Source: G965230065 sp965230065
GTDB taxonomy: Bacteria > Bacteroidota > Bacteroidia > Cytophagales > Cyclobacteriaceae
DNA: 64,000 bases
Direction of reading: 5' to 3'
Assembly (NCBI GenBank): GCA_965230065.1
Contig: OZ245942.1
Location: 7,750,001 to 7,814,000, forward strand
Shown: positions 26,402-34,616 of the stretch, piece by piece
How the letters are laid out: every line of letters begins with the position of its first letter
How positions within the stretch are numbered: the first letter of the stretch is position 1
Program-made: the position numbers and the translations under genes
The notes under the pieces: generated by a model
Told to the model about the DNA's origin: nothing
What the model saw: only the letters and a program-made list of their open reading frames with translations
Database searches by the model: none

Positions 26402-27244
26402 CTATACCTCCTCTTCAATTACGGCATCCCATCTTCCTATCTTTGCTGTTTCTTCAACATATTCGGAAAAATCTTTGGGTTTTCGGCCCAACACTTTTGC
26501 TATATCGCCGGATATTACGTCATTGCCTTTTGCGTCCAACACTTCGGTAAAAAGATAATTGATCAACCACACATAATCTTCCGCAACACCCTGTGCTCTG
26601 AGCATTTTGGTGTACGCACTGAGTGAAACCGGAGTAAACTGAATAACCCTGCCGGTGGCTTCTGATATCGCTTTCATCACATCTGTAAACGTCAGGAGCG
26701 CGGGTCCTGTCAGTTCATAGATTTGCCCATTGTGCAAGTCATGCATCAGGGCAGCTACCACTACATCAGCAATGTCATCGGTATGCACATACGGCACTTT
26801 GGCTTCCGGTTTGGGCAGGGCTACATGCCCGGCAAGTATGGGTTGCAGGAAAAAACTCTCACTGAAGTTTTGCATAAACCAACTGGCCCGTACAATGGTA
26901 TAGTCTATGCCCGAGTGTATTACCACCTGCTCACAAAGCGCTGCTTCACGTTCTCCCTTTCCCGAAAGAAGCACTACCTTTTTAATGCCAAGGCGGCGGG
27001 CCTTTGCCATTAGCTTTTCAATCGCATCCAAAGCCCCCGGTACTGCCAAATCGGGCTGGAAGGTGATATACACTTTTTCCATACCTTTCAGGGCATCTTC
27101 CCACCCTGCCGCGTTTTGCCAATCAAAAGCCGGATGGGCATTTCTTGATCCCACACGTACATTCTGATCAAGCTTTTGCAAACGTTCCACTACTTTTCGC
27201 CCGGTTTTGCCGGTGCCTCCAATTACTAAAATATTACTTTTCAT
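26402..27244 (-). CDS. NmrA-like NAD(P)-binding atypical SDR
   Basis: A 280-residue protein; the ATG at 27244 (MKSNILVIGGTGKTGRKVVE) gives the Rossmann GGTGKTG motif at the very start, while the longer frame to 27310 does not add family-like sequence. Further motifs: VVLLSGKGERE, YTIVRASWFMQNFSES and VPYVHTDDIADV, typical of NmrA/HSCARG and quinone-reductase-2-like atypical SDRs. It lacks the YxxxK pair, so it may be a redox sensor or a quinone or small-carbonyl reductase. Last gene of the operon 29146-26402; 19 bp after the DUF1772 gene. Confidence 0.87.
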   Translation of the reverse strand: MKSNILVIGGTGKTGRKVVERLQKLDQNVRVGSRNAHPAFDWQNAAGWEDALKGMEKVYITFQPDLAVPGALDAIEKLMAKARRLGIKKVVLLSGKGEREAALCEQVVIHSGIDYTIVRASWFMQNFSESFFLQPILAGHVALPKPEAKVPYVHTDDIADVVVAALMHDLHNGQIYELTGPALLTFTDVMKAISEATGRVIQFTPVSLSAYTKMLRAQGVAEDYVWLINYLFTEVLDAKGNDVISGDIAKVLGRKPKDFSEYVEETAKIGRWDAVIEEEV

Positions 27245-27263
27245 TTTTATGATATTTAAAAGT

Positions 27264-27770
27264 TTACGGTTTAACAATGTGTATTTGGGCAAAAGCAGAT
27301 GCCAGTGCAAGCAGGAACGAAAGCACTGCGAATACCGTCCTTATGGTGTGCAGGCGGTTCCACTTTGGCTCATAATAGTTTCTCCAGTACTGAATTTCCT
27401 GCAAGCTGATCTGGCCCACCCGAATGGCATCCAGCTTGTTATTGAGGGGTACGTTTCCCAGGCCTGTTACTCCAAAAGTGCCCATCAGGTAAGTAAGGGC
27501 TGCGCCAAGTATAAACCAGAAGGTGAGTCCGTTTCCGTATTGTTGTACAGCAGCCAAGAGCAGCAAAGCCAGGCTTCCAAAGAAGATCAGGAAGAACCAG
27601 GGGTTAAGAATGGCCCGGTTGATGTTTTGCATGGTCTCGATATAGGTGAGGTCGGCAATCTTTTTGGTGCCGGGTATCACCGAAACCGACCAGGCATAGA
27701 AAAGCCCTGCCGATAATCCCGAAAGAAAGATGGCTACAAAGAGCGTAACGGTTTTGCTTGTAATTTCCAT
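27264..27770 (-). CDS. DUF1772 (anthrone oxygenase-like) membrane protein
   Basis: A 168-residue protein with four predicted transmembrane helices. The N-terminal GLSAGLFYAWSVSVIPGTK and the central GNVPLNNKLDAI are the conserved DUF1772 features. Fungal relatives include anthrone oxygenases; most bacterial copies have no assigned reaction. It sits between an NmrA-like reductase and another small membrane protein, under an AraC-type regulator, a combination seen in detoxification-type operons. Function not known. Confidence 0.83.
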   Translation of the reverse strand: MEITSKTVTLFVAIFLSGLSAGLFYAWSVSVIPGTKKIADLTYIETMQNINRAILNPWFFLIFFGSLALLLLAAVQQYGNGLTFWFILGAALTYLMGTFGVTGLGNVPLNNKLDAIRVGQISLQEIQYWRNYYEPKWNRLHTIRTVFAVLSFLLALASAFAQIHIVKP

Positions 27771-27790
27771 AGTAATAAAAATCTAGGGGG

Positions 27791-28198
27791 CTATGATGTT
27801 TTTAATGGGGCTAACTGAGTACGTCTTACTTTAAAATGCCAATAGCAGAAAACAATGAGGAGGTACTCAACCGCGATGAGCCAAAAGGCGGGCGCACCAA
27901 AAAAGCGCTGGTAGCTTCCTCCGTAGGGAATGATAAAATAAGGAACCGTAATCAGCGCATCCAATGCCATGGACGTAAGCAACACAATGGCACCTACCTG
28001 CAACCCGTGCAGTTGGCTACCCTTTTTATAATAAATGCTGGCGCCCAGCCATGCGTTTGGTATGAGGGCAATGGCCAATACCAGGTTTGCCTGCAGCGCT
28101 GAGTCTTCCAGGAATGGAAAAAAATACGAAGCCGTGTAGAAACTGGCTCCCAATAGCCAGATAATGCCTCCCATGATAATTGCTCTAACCTTGTTCAT
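27791..28198 (-). CDS. small membrane protein, DUF5367-like
   Basis: A 135-residue protein with four hydrophobic helices. The conserved-looking stretch IPNAWLGASIYYKKGSQLHG and the ending Y-W-H-F resemble the DUF5367 family; I rate this assignment as likely rather than certain. It is 20 bp upstream of the DUF1772 gene in the same direction and 90 bp downstream of the AraC-type regulator. No catalytic motif is visible. Confidence 0.7.
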   Translation of the reverse strand: MNKVRAIIMGGIIWLLGASFYTASYFFPFLEDSALQANLVLAIALIPNAWLGASIYYKKGSQLHGLQVGAIVLLTSMALDALITVPYFIIPYGGSYQRFFGAPAFWLIAVEYLLIVFCYWHFKVRRTQLAPLKTS

Positions 28199-28288
28199 TT
28201 TTTGTCAGTATTTGGTGAATGAGACAAAGCTAGCCATTAGCCTGCCCCCTCAGTTGTTTGAAAGGGAGCATGATTTGTTCCAAAAGGA

Positions 28289-29146
28289 TTATCCTCTTAT
28301 ATCACTTGGGCGAAAGCCGAATTTTTTGGCAAATGCGTTGGAGAATGAGCTGAGGCTGTCGTAGCCCACATGCCAGGCAGCTTCACGGATGCTCATATGC
28401 CGGTTTCTGATGAGGTCGTGGGCGGTGTTGAGGCGTTCGTTTTGAAGATACTTAAAAACCGGCACCCCAAACAGTTCCTTGAAATTCTTTTTGAGCTTAA
28501 ATGTATTGAGGCCAATCTGACGGGACAGCTCCGACAGGGAAGGAGGGGCATCCAGGTTTTGCGTGAGGATTTCCCTGGCTTGTTGCAGCCTTTCCCGCTC
28601 GCCGGGCGGAATTTTCTCTGTATTCATTACCGATAGCTCGCCAAAAAAGTGGGCCAGCAAAGCCGTTATCTGGCTTTTGAAGAACAGCACTTTGGCTTTT
28701 CCCTCGTACCTGCTATGGAAAATCTGGTCAACAACAGACTGCATGGCGGGTGTCATGTAGAAACTGGGGCCTTCTACATAGTGGGCCGCCGGGTGCATGA
28801 GCTGGTTGAGCAATTCCCCAAAGAGTTCGCCTTCCTGCTGAGGGAGGGTAGGCAGGCGGCTGACGGCAGTGGCAATTACGAGGCACTCCAGGGGCTGGGT
28901 GGCAGACACCGTATGGACAAACTCCACCGCCTCATCTGCATAAAAAGAGAGGGCCAGGCCTTTGGTATACTGAAAGTGCTTTTCCTCTTGCCCATATTGA
29001 ACGGTGAGACCTACATTGCCCGAGCCATAAAATGCTACGGCAACCAACGGCTCCTCAAAGCTACAGGCATCTGTAGTGATTTGCTGTGCATGGGCTGTTT
29101 CTACCAGCACTGTAAAATCATTGATATCAATAATATCCCGGGTCAT
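28289..29146 (-). CDS. AraC-family transcriptional regulator
   Basis: A 285-residue protein. The N-terminal 180 residues are a non-classical sensor domain. The C-terminal 100 residues are a standard AraC DNA-binding domain: first HTH LSELSRQIGLNTFKLKKNFK, then VPVFKYLQNERLNTAHDLI, second HTH MSIREAAWHVGYDSLSSFSN and the ending KKFGFRPSDIRG. The pattern is that of the Bacteroidota regulators related to PchR. It is the first gene of the minus-strand set and is likely to control the three downstream membrane/redox genes. The ligand is unknown. Confidence 0.88.
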   Translation of the reverse strand: MTRDIIDINDFTVLVETAHAQQITTDACSFEEPLVAVAFYGSGNVGLTVQYGQEEKHFQYTKGLALSFYADEAVEFVHTVSATQPLECLVIATAVSRLPTLPQQEGELFGELLNQLMHPAAHYVEGPSFYMTPAMQSVVDQIFHSRYEGKAKVLFFKSQITALLAHFFGELSVMNTEKIPPGERERLQQAREILTQNLDAPPSLSELSRQIGLNTFKLKKNFKELFGVPVFKYLQNERLNTAHDLIRNRHMSIREAAWHVGYDSLSSFSNAFAKKFGFRPSDIRG

Positions 29147-29224
29147 GCTTCATGTGGGTAACGTCTCTTGTATGGCACGTGTGCTTCCCTTTTGGGGAAT
29201 AAGTGCTATACAAACTGTTGTATG

Positions 29225-29644
29225 TTATTCCTTTTTCAACTTCCATTTTTTGAGCCCACCAATTAAAAACAGTAGCCCTATGATGATTGCAATTAATGAG
29301 TATGACACTTCCAGGAATTGACTCGCTCGTTGCATCTCCATATCAAAAATGAGTTCACCAATTCCACGGAGCAGAAAAATTCCTGCAATTCCAAAAATCA
29401 CGGGTTTCAAAAAAGGTAGTTTTCTTATTTTGTCGTCTGCTGATAGCCCATATAAGCCAAATATGAAAAAGAAAATCGACACAACAACTGTGATGAAATA
29501 TGGATATACGGGATGTATTCTCTGTGCTGCAAGAGCCATTCCATCCGCTATACCTGTTACTTCAAACATTTTGTCTGCCCAAAATAAGCCAACAATGTGC
29601 CCGATAGCAATTAGTATATTCAAATATCCACCAATTCTTAACAT
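29225..29644 (-). CDS. hypothetical four-helix membrane protein
   Basis: A 139-residue protein with four predicted transmembrane helices (about 3-22, 47-66, 78-95, 111-130). A conserved-looking feature is the first helix plus GLFWADKMFEVTGIADGM. It ends in a basic tail (LKKWKLKKE). I do not recognise the family with certainty. It lies between the AraC-type gene and an IS element on the same strand and could be a single-gene unit. Confidence 0.6.
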   Translation of the reverse strand: MLRIGGYLNILIAIGHIVGLFWADKMFEVTGIADGMALAAQRIHPVYPYFITVVVSIFFFIFGLYGLSADDKIRKLPFLKPVIFGIAGIFLLRGIGELIFDMEMQRASQFLEVSYSLIAIIIGLLFLIGGLKKWKLKKE

Positions 29645-29762
29645 TGTCGTTTAGTTTATTCTCTGACAGTCTCGTGTATGAGCAGTAGCGGATTTTAAGC
29701 CTCTGCTTTTCAACTTACAAGATACTGTAATTTGGGTTTCCCCTAATTTAGTAGACATTCAG

Positions 29763-30590
29763 TTAAGCAGCAGTAGATATTGATTTTTTCCACTGATGCT
29801 CATATTCTATCGGACTCATATATTCAATTGCAGAATGTTTCCTCTTTCGGTTATACCATACCTCAATATACTCGAAGATATCTTGTTTAGCCTCAGTATG
29901 GCTCGAGTAATTTCTACGGTAAACCAACTCCCGTTTCAAAGTGGCAAAGTAACTCTCTGTTGGGGCATTATCGTAACAGTTTCCTCTACGGCTCATGCTA
30001 CACCTTATTCCCTTTTGTTCAAGAATCCGTTGGTAGTCATAGCTCGCATATTGGCTTCCTCTATCGCTGTGATGTATCAATCCTTTCACTGGATTTCGTA
30101 CCATGATTGCCATCCGCAATGCCGTTATGACCAGCGTTCGCTCTAAAGTGGACGCCATAGACCAGCCGATAATACGTCGAGAAAACAAATCAAGTACAAT
30201 AGCCAAGTACAGCCAACCTTCTTTTGTCCAGATATACGTAATATCAGTGGTCCATACCGCATCAGGTCTGCTTGCTTCAAATTGCTGATCTAGTAGATTA
30301 GGGGCTACAGGAAGATGATGATTTGAGTCTGTCGTCTTGGTAAACTTCCTTTTCTTTTCCACCGCAATACCATTGAGCCGCATTAAGCGGGCAATGCGGT
30401 TCTTACCACATACTACTCCCATAGTTTGTAATTCAGCATGTACCCTGGGACTACCGTAGCTTTGACGACTTTGCTGATGTATATCTCTGATCTGTTCCAC
30501 TAATTGTCTGTTTTCTCGGCTACGATTGCTCTCAGGTCGTGTTAACCATGCGTAATAACCACTCCTTGAAATTTGTAGTACTCTGCACAT
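29763..30590 (-). CDS. IS3-family transposase OrfB (DDE integrase domain)
   Basis: A 275-residue frame from the first ATG, but its frame is open further upstream and is likely reached by -1 frameshifting at 30671-30677. Visible parts are an HTH_21 domain (SYGSPRVHAELQTMGVVCGK) and the rve core with the DDE residues: D in WTTDITYIW, D in HHSDRGSQYAS and E in NAPTESYFATLKRELVYR. The C-terminus RKRKHSAIEYMSPIEYE is typical. All catalytic residues are present, so the element may be active. Confidence 0.93.
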   Translation of the reverse strand: MCRVLQISRSGYYAWLTRPESNRSRENRQLVEQIRDIHQQSRQSYGSPRVHAELQTMGVVCGKNRIARLMRLNGIAVEKKRKFTKTTDSNHHLPVAPNLLDQQFEASRPDAVWTTDITYIWTKEGWLYLAIVLDLFSRRIIGWSMASTLERTLVITALRMAIMVRNPVKGLIHHSDRGSQYASYDYQRILEQKGIRCSMSRRGNCYDNAPTESYFATLKRELVYRRNYSSHTEAKQDIFEYIEVWYNRKRKHSAIEYMSPIEYEHQWKKSISTAA

Positions 30591-30637
30591 AGCAGTAATG
30601 GAAAAACACCCATCATATTCTTGAACAAATTGGTATC

Positions 30638-30919
30638 TTAGCGTGGGTGAATACTGAAGATACCAACCGCCTTTTTTAGTATCTCCACCTCCTCTTGAAG
30701 ACGTCTGTTCTCTCTCTTCAATTGAGTCATTTCCTCATCCCGAGGGTTTTTACCCGAAAACGCTTTCTTTCCCTCTTCTTGTAATTCCAGTTTCCAGCGG
30801 CGTAACATACTCATGTGAATTCCTAGATCACGAGCTACTTGGCTCTTACTACCATTACTCTCTGAGAGGCGAACTGCCTCCTCTTTAAATTCTTTGGTAT
30901 ACTTTCTTCTAGTTCTCAT
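30638..30919 (-). CDS. IS3-family OrfA (HTH and leucine zipper)
   Basis: A 93-residue protein from ATG 30919 (a GTG three codons upstream is possible). An HTH region (RRKYTKEFKEEAVRLSE; SQVARDLGIHMSMLRRW) is followed by a leucine-zipper-like coiled coil (MTQLKRENRRLQEEVEILKK). It ends in VGIFSIHPR in its own frame if no frameshift occurs. OrfA alone usually binds the IS ends and regulates transposition. Confidence 0.92.
   Translation of the reverse strand: MRTRRKYTKEFKEEAVRLSESNGSKSQVARDLGIHMSMLRRWKLELQEEGKKAFSGKNPRDEEMTQLKRENRRLQEEVEILKKAVGIFSIHPR
30671..30677 (-). other. probable -1 ribosomal frameshift site (A6G) in the IS
   Basis: On the minus strand the codons CTA AAA AAG of OrfA contain A AAA AAG. 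A -1 shift there joins OrfA to the OrfB frame (GGWYLQYSPTLRYQFVQEYD) and makes the OrfAB transposase, as in IS150-type elements. Confidence 0.8.
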
Positions 30920-31117
30920 ATTTGACACTGATTTGGTTACTAATTTACTCTTTTTTCAGTGTCTACTTTAACGGGGGAAGACCATTGTTACCAGTGCATT
31001 TTTGATGGACTTAATACTGGGCGATCTGGCGTAATTTGGTGAAGTGGCATAGATGATCGAAAAAATCATTATGGTGGAATAGACCTTCAGATCAGCATAT
31101 TTACTGTGAAGTTCTTA

Positions 31118-32170
31118 TTATTTTGGAGGTTGGATTATCAACTCACCAATTCGCTCCGAAATTTCTGCAAATTTATCTTCCTTGGTCAACCAATATACAT
31201 GTTGGGAATCTTCAGAGGTATCCCATAGATTATAAAAATATCGAATGCCGTTCGACTCACTATGCAATCCTATTTTTGGAGTACCCTCAGTTCCCAAAGA
31301 AAAATATTCCGCCTTTTGATCTCTGTAAATGGCATAGTACACGGTTTCCAAATCGGCTAAATGATGGTCCCAACCTTCATATCTTTCTCGGTAAATTCTA
31401 TACGCTTCCCGAACAGGATTGTTTTCAGGTGTACTTATTAATTCCTTCCCTCTATGATAGGGTTTAGGCATGAAGTTACCAGCGACATGAATTGGTGTTG
31501 GCCAATGTTCAAAAACTTTCATTGAGGCCATAGCGGCAGTATGGTTAATCTGCTGACCGCCCAAGTTCATACTAAGTGGCAACATGGTGTCCTTGGGAAA
31601 CCAAGTCCTGCCAATAATTATCAAATCCTTTACTTTTTTTCTAACCAAATGCAACCCCAGATCATCCTTGATAAGATTTTTGAGATTTAACAGATAACCA
31701 ACGGAAATTATAACTACCGAGCTATCGGGCTGTTGTTGTAATATTTTTTTATACAGATCTACAGCCTCGGGTACATCCTCTCTTGTATTTACATCATGTT
31801 TGAAGCGAGTATCGTTAACAATTTGCTGAGTATAATCCGTACAACAATCCAATAGGACTGCTATATCCCTAGAGTAAGTATCATCTTTCTTATATGCTCC
31901 AATTGGCAAATCAGGGTGACCATAATATGTGTTTACCGCATCGATATAGCCCACACTAAAATCGTCGGAGGTATTGTGCATCACGGCGAGTAAATCCACC
32001 TCATTATTGTCTTGGAAAGCGTGTAACATTGCAAGAGCCCCTGCATCATCACAATCAGTTTCCATATCCGTTTCGTAAATAACTTTAATCTGTCCAAAAC
32101 ACATTGTACCTATACCTATTAAAGGAAAGAGTAATAAAACTACTTTTTTAAAAGAGATTGAGAATGCCAT
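31118..32170 (-). CDS. exported nucleoside hydrolase-family protein
   Basis: A 350-residue protein with signal peptide (ending TMCFGQ). The nucleoside hydrolase calcium site appears as YETDMETDCDDAGALAMLH (D-x-x-x-D-x-DD), and further family features are VDLLAVMHN, SVVIISVGYLLNLKNLI, GRTWFPKD and the conserved N and H in the middle region. The family cleaves the N-glycosidic bond of nucleosides. Bacteroidota carry exported paralogues whose true substrate is not known. It lies in the accessory stretch next to the IS element. Confidence 0.85.
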   Translation of the reverse strand: MAFSISFKKVVLLLFPLIGIGTMCFGQIKVIYETDMETDCDDAGALAMLHAFQDNNEVDLLAVMHNTSDDFSVGYIDAVNTYYGHPDLPIGAYKKDDTYSRDIAVLLDCCTDYTQQIVNDTRFKHDVNTREDVPEAVDLYKKILQQQPDSSVVIISVGYLLNLKNLIKDDLGLHLVRKKVKDLIIIGRTWFPKDTMLPLSMNLGGQQINHTAAMASMKVFEHWPTPIHVAGNFMPKPYHRGKELISTPENNPVREAYRIYRERYEGWDHHLADLETVYYAIYRDQKAEYFSLGTEGTPKIGLHSESNGIRYFYNLWDTSEDSQHVYWLTKEDKFAEISERIGELIIQPPK

Positions 32171-32581
32171 CTAACTAGAATTAAAAGTAAAATGTTGATA
32201 TTTTGGAGGAAGGTAATCAAAAAAAATCTCATCAGTTGAACATTCTTAATGTCGAAGTATTGCAAATGATGGTTTCAAATACACCTTTCTGCATAACTTC
32301 TATTTTCTTATGTTCTAAAACCATGAGGTTCTTCTAATTGGCTACAACGATCAGCTATCGGTTGTATGCCCATAACTGACTTAATAGCACTAAAGTAGTG
32401 AATATGCCGGTGCTTTCAAAGTATCAGAGTGGCACTGCGCTCCAAAAGATTAAAAACTCCTGCAAACTAAATTGATTGGAAAGTACGACTCTTTCCCAGC
32501 GGCATATTCGCGGGCAAGTTTCACTAAAACCAGCAAGAACGCACGTTGGCATATAATCGATAGCGCCTGTTATCTGGCGTA
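32171..32581. other. 411-bp non-coding stretch with small inverted repeats
   Basis: No plausible gene. A perfect 10-bp inverted repeat GAATATGCCG / CGGCATATTC sits at 32400-32409 and 32500-32509. CAACGAT and ATCGGTTG form a short hairpin near 32345-32367. The end next to the neighbouring gene carries the cassette-like box at 32564-32578. Confidence 0.5.
32564..32578. repeat. cassette-type boundary box after the TIR-like gene
   Basis: GCGCCTGTTATCTGGC starts at 32564, 4 bp from the stop codon of the gene at 32582-33499. GTTATCTGGC (32569-32578) is the exact complement of GCCAGATAAC at 33514-33523 on the gene's other side. GCGCCTGT is also found at 33645-33652, 3 bp from the stop of the next gene. 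Confidence 0.65.
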
Positions 32582-33499
32582 TTAGTCTATCAATTCAGCG
32601 TTTTTAAGCCATTTTGTTAAAATTTTAGGAATTGATTTTTCAGGGTTTTGAATGTCGAATTCCTCGTATAGTTTAGAAACCAGATCAGTATGTAGTTTCG
32701 GCAGTGTTCCATCCTTGAGAAACAGAATTGGTTTCTTCATAGCCATCATGTAACCGACCTCTAAAGACACATTTGGGTTGAAGATATCACTAGTTAGACG
32801 TTCAAATATTGCAATTCCAAATCCACAACCATGCATGTAAGTTCTGATATTAGGTAGAAGTTCGTCAGCATATGGCTTATCATCAGCTCGTATAAATGAT
32901 ATACCAAGTTTATTTCCTTCTGTTTTGATAGTTTTTATCAGCTCGTTTTGAAGTCTCGTATCATCAAACTTCATCATTATGAATCCTACCTTACTTGGAT
33001 CGGGATGGTCAATTCGGAATTTCTTCAAGTAAGGTGCGAGTTCTGGGAAGTCATGATCCGCATGCGAAAAATATAAGGGTACGATATCATCAGGATCAAT
33101 GTGAAATTTAACAGATGTCGTTATTCGCTTATGGGCTTCCCTAGTTTCATAGTCCCAATCCTGCCATTCATGGGGAATGTGTTCGTCTACCCAATAATCA
33201 GGTTCTAAAGCAATAGTACCTTTTAAGTAATCAAGGTTCTGAAGTTCTCGGTTAAAGAAGTTTTTCAATTCTGGTAGTTGTACGATCCATTCGCCCGTTA
33301 CCCCTTGTAGAGGTCTAATAAATGTGACATCATTTAGTGGGAGAATATTCTTTAGTTCCTTTAGTATTTTATGCTTTGATTGATTCCCATCCATGCGAAA
33401 TTGGAAGGATATAGCTGATCTGTTAGTTGAGTTTTCAGCTCCTGCAAACTGAAAATCAATCCTAGGTCCTACAAATGTCTTAAAGGTTATAAAAATCAT
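32582..33499 (-). CDS. protein with C-terminal TIR/deoxyribosyltransferase-like domain (possible effector)
   Basis: A 305-residue protein. The first 160 residues are unfamiliar. Residues about 168-300 form an alpha/beta nucleotide-binding domain of the TIR/nucleoside 2-deoxyribosyltransferase type: VGFIMMKFDDTRLQNELIK, FIRADDKPYADELLPNI, CGFGIAIFERL and NPNVSLEVGYMMAMKKPILF, with a Glu in SLEVGY at the place of the catalytic Glu. Such domains occur as NAD-cleaving or nucleotide-sensing parts of defence and stress proteins. An ATG at 33394 is an alternative start. It is a single gene flanked by complementary boxes, as a cassette would be. Function is inference. Confidence 0.6.
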   Translation of the reverse strand: MIFITFKTFVGPRIDFQFAGAENSTNRSAISFQFRMDGNQSKHKILKELKNILPLNDVTFIRPLQGVTGEWIVQLPELKNFFNRELQNLDYLKGTIALEPDYWVDEHIPHEWQDWDYETREAHKRITTSVKFHIDPDDIVPLYFSHADHDFPELAPYLKKFRIDHPDPSKVGFIMMKFDDTRLQNELIKTIKTEGNKLGISFIRADDKPYADELLPNIRTYMHGCGFGIAIFERLTSDIFNPNVSLEVGYMMAMKKPILFLKDGTLPKLHTDLVSKLYEEFDIQNPEKSIPKILTKWLKNAELID

Positions 33500-33512
33500 G
33501 ATCGGGAGTCAA

Positions 33513-33652
33513 TGCCAGATAACGCCAAATGCAGCGGACGGCCCGGTGTTGTTTGTGTTTATCTTTCATTTATCAACTTTCGTGCTTGGAGCAACCAAAC
33601 TTTGAGTACCTTTCAAATAGGGCTGAGCGCTGCATAATGTTCTGCGCCTGTA
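33513..33652. repeat. attC-like palindromic site between two cassette-like genes
   Basis: GCCAGATAAC (33514-33523) and ATGCAGCG (33529-33536) at one end face CGCTGCAT (33628-33635) and GTTCTGCGCCTGT (33639-33652) at the other. The inner 8-bp arms are exactly complementary and the outer boxes partly so, with a 91-bp variable middle. The length (about 140 bp) and nested-box layout resemble integron attC sites, but the outer boxes do not fit the RYYYAAC/GTTRRRY consensus well. Confidence 0.5.
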
Positions 33653-33654
33653 TT

Positions 33655-34257
33655 TTATTTTTCAATCAATTTCAGTCCTTGTTCATTTATTAAGACTTCA
33701 ATCTTTTCACCAGATATCAAATTATCGGAAATAGGATTTGGTTCAACTGTTCCCGTAAACCAAATTTTATATTCATTATCAGTCTTACCAATGGTTGCTT
33801 GATCAATAGCTGAATCTCTCATATCCCCAGCTATTGCTGCAAACCCCAAATGTTCCATTTTTCCATTTTGAAGTTTAAATACATCAAAACCCGAAGTATA
33901 CTCATACGCTTCTTCAGCTAAAATTATAATTTCCCCGTCATAAAACTTGAAATAATGAGGTGTATATCGATAAGCTTCACCTGTTGGGCTTGATTCAAAT
34001 TCAATTTTAAATCTTTCATTATTGTCTTTGACCAAATAGATAAGTCTTAATCCTTCATTCTCAGGATCGTATTCTTTTGGTTTAGCAGTCAGCAAAAATT
34101 CGCTGTCGTTGAGCTTGGCAGTATTTACCACATCGTAGGATGACAATTCAATATTCTTTTCAAAGATTATCGGATCAATCCTATCCGCAGTATCCAGATC
34201 ATTAACCCAAAATTGGTTTAACAACATCAAAATTGACATCAAAATCATTTCTTTCAT
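33655..34257 (-). CDS. hypothetical protein with hydrophobic N-terminus
   Basis: A 200-residue protein. A hydrophobic start (MKEMILMSILMLLNQFW) may be a signal peptide. The rest is beta-rich and acidic (YDPENEGLRLIYLVKDNN; YRYTPHYFKFYDGEIIILAE; IWFTGTVEPNPISDN). I do not recognise the family. It is codirectional with the TIR-like gene and separated from it by the attC-like site. Low G+C relative to the flanking core regions fits horizontal gain. Confidence 0.6.
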   Translation of the reverse strand: MKEMILMSILMLLNQFWVNDLDTADRIDPIIFEKNIELSSYDVVNTAKLNDSEFLLTAKPKEYDPENEGLRLIYLVKDNNERFKIEFESSPTGEAYRYTPHYFKFYDGEIIILAEEAYEYTSGFDVFKLQNGKMEHLGFAAIAGDMRDSAIDQATIGKTDNEYKIWFTGTVEPNPISDNLISGEKIEVLINEQGLKLIEK

Positions 34258-34503
34258 TTATATGGCGCAGAAAGAGTGTATAGACGCATTGCGTCTATTT
34301 CCACTATAGCAGTTTCCTGTTTGCGCTGTTTTCTGTGATTAAAGGTCGCACGGTTTCAGGTAAACTGGCATACATGCTTGTGTAAATTTACGGTTTTATT
34401 GCAAATAATTAGCCAAAAAGCTATGTACGGGTGTTTTTTTACCCTTGGGCATACAGGCTTTTATGCGTACAAGTTAATAAAAAAATACTACCTATCCGTA
34501 TAT
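34258..34503. other. AT-rich non-coding region with a hairpin
   Basis: A near-perfect palindrome ATAGACGCA-T-TGCGTCTAT spans 34280-34298, just upstream of the hypothetical gene on the minus strand. The remainder (to 34503) holds no gene that I can support. Confidence 0.5.
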
Positions 34504-34572
34504 TAAGCGTTTGTAAACGTTTAAATATAACTAAACGTTTGTAAGTGTTTATAGTCGTTTACAAACGGATAA
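34504..34572. repeat. cluster of CGTTTGTAAACG-type direct and inverted repeats
   Basis: TAAGCGTTTGTAAACGTTTA (34504-34523) and TAAACGTTTGTAAGTGTTTA (34532-34551) are direct repeats 28 bp apart, matching at 17 of 20 positions. CGTTTACAAACG (34556-34567) is the exact complement of CGTTTGTAAACG in the first copy. The cluster could be operator sites or iteron-like sites. Confidence 0.75.
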
Positions 34573-34616
34573 TCAAGCCAGATGTATACATCCTCCTGCA
34601 ACAGGAATATGCCTCA

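Larger units (their letters stand above)
29733..30984 (-). mobile_element. IS3-family insertion sequence (IS150-like)
   Basis: About 1252 bp with imperfect terminal inverted repeats of about 28 bp. Both ends read TGG, two variable bases, TTCCCC, then AGTAGACA near base 20. The left end is at 29733; the right end is near 30984. It contains orfA and orfB in overlapping frames with an A6G slippery site. No 3-4 bp target duplication is obvious, so the exact ends or the age of the copy remain open. The copy looks intact. Confidence 0.9.
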
